Shown here: piece after piece, positions 6,774 to 7,322 of the stretch | Layout: each line of letters opens with the position of its first letter | Numbering within the stretch: the stretch's first letter is position 1 | Source: Lachnospiraceae bacterium | Lineage (GTDB): Bacteria; Bacillota; Clostridia; Lachnospirales; Lachnospiraceae | Direction: 5' to 3' | NCBI GenBank assembly: GCA_017391545.1 | Contig: JAFOYD010000003.1 | Location: 1-7,322 of the forward strand | Length of the DNA stretch: 7,322 nt | The notes under the pieces: generated by a model | The model's database searches: none | What the model was told of the DNA's origin: nothing | What the model saw: only the letters and a program-made list of their open reading frames with translations | Position numbers and translations under genes: made by a program

Positions 6774-7322
6774 TGTTTCTTAACTTCCTTTCCAGCCTGC
6801 TCACGCCAAAGCTTAACAGCATTACCAATACCAGATAGATCAGTGCGACTGCAATCAGCGGCAGAAACGCTTCATAGGTATTGCTTCTGATGATGTCGCC
6901 ACCCTTTGTCAGGTCCATCAGACCGATGTAACCACTGATTGAAGTCTCCTTTAACAGGCTGATAAATTCGTTGAGCAATGCCGGCAGAATATTTTTCACA
7001 GCCTGCGGAATAATGATGCTCTGCATAGTCTGGCTGTAGTTGAGTCCCAGGCTTCGTCCTGCCTCGAACTGCCCGATGTCGACCGACATAATACCAGAGC
7101 GGACAATTTCAGCCACGTATGCCGCTGAGTTCAGACCAAAGGCAATCGCCGCAACCATGATCTTGTTAGTTGCTGATGCAAGAATTACATAGTAAATAAT
7201 CAATAGCTGTATCATGACAGGTGTACCGCGCATCACTGTCAGATAGACCTTACAGATTGCATTCAGAATCGTAAATCCGCCGTTTCTGTCATGACCTGTC
7301 CTGACGATGGCAATCAAAAATC
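6763..7322 (-). CDS. Polar amino acid ABC transporter permease (HisM/GlnP type), 5' end cut by the right edge
   Basis: The frame is open to the right edge and ends at TAA 6765-6763, giving 185 visible C-terminal residues. The true start lies beyond the window; the TTG at 7317 is merely an internal codon. Counting visible residues, the family's conserved MRGTPVMIQLLIIYY block is at 30-44. The AFGLNSAAYVAEIVRSGI segment is at 60-77. The cytoplasmic EAA loop, which docks onto the ATPase, follows with FEAGRSLGL (85-93) and IPQAVKNILPALLNEFI (104-120). A last membrane segment is at about 152-173, with a basic tail (RLERKLRNNER). It forms the membrane channel of an amino acid importer together with the ATPase that overlaps its 3' end. 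The cognate amino acid-binding protein is not in the window and would be expected upstream, past the right edge. Confidence 0.95.
   Translation of the reverse strand, partial: FLIAIVRTGHDRNGGFTILNAICKVYLTVMRGTPVMIQLLIIYYVILASATNKIMVAAIAFGLNSAAYVAEIVRSGIMSVDIGQFEAGRSLGLNYSQTMQSIIIPQAVKNILPALLNEFISLLKETSISGYIGLMDLTKGGDIIRSNTYEAFLPLIAVALIYLVLVMLLSFGVSRLERKLRNNER

Noticed and set aside
6127..6783. A 218-codon plus-strand reading frame opposite the ABC ATPase gene.
   Set aside because: It lies entirely antisense to a gene with all ATPase motifs, is rich in Ser/Cys/Phe runs typical of antisense shadows, and has no recognisable domain.
1..7322. Mobile elements, CRISPR arrays, tRNA or rRNA genes and riboswitches.
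   Set aside because: Coding frames fill nearly the whole window, and no transposase, integrase, regular spaced repeats, tRNA-like folds or riboswitch-like structured leader were seen by eye.

Overview
The window looks like a low-to-moderate GC Firmicutes chromosome, most likely a clostridial gut-type bacterium of the Lachnospiraceae kind. This is inferred from the YesM/YesN-style two-component pair, the Lys-Arg-rich lipoprotein signal peptides, the strong GGAGG-type ribosome binding sites and the general style of the proteins. No marker gene fixes the genus. All six genes lie on the minus strand, so reading order runs from the right edge to the left.

Region 1 (right, 6033-7322) holds the end of a polar amino acid ABC transporter. 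It consists of a permease cut by the right edge and its ATPase, which overlap by 11 bp. Region 2 (2685-6010) starts only 22 bp after the ATPase stop. It encodes a YesN-type response regulator (receiver plus AraC-type DNA-binding domain) and a YesM-type membrane histidine kinase, whose reading frames overlap by 25 bp. Region 3 (1390-2688) is a sugar-type extracellular solute-binding lipoprotein whose start codon overlaps the kinase stop (ATGA). Region 4 (1226-1389) is a 164-bp AT-rich intergenic stretch with short direct repeats, weak promoter-like hexamers and an imperfect inverted repeat next to the next ribosome binding site. Region 5 (1-1225) is a second, paralogous solute-binding lipoprotein, cut by the left edge about 50 residues before its expected end.

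The most economical reading is a sugar-sensing three-component system. The lipoprotein at 1390-2688 would bind an extracellular ligand and report to the kinase. The kinase would phosphorylate the regulator, and the regulator would switch on the second lipoprotein gene and probably ABC permease genes beyond the left edge. This resembles the known AraP-AraS-AraT arrangement of Geobacillus, in which a sugar-binding lipoprotein, a kinase and a regulator control a sugar ABC transporter. The least expected point is that this sugar-type regulatory cassette appears to be transcribed together with an amino acid transporter. Nothing in the window is clearly mobile, phage-like, CRISPR-like or an RNA gene.
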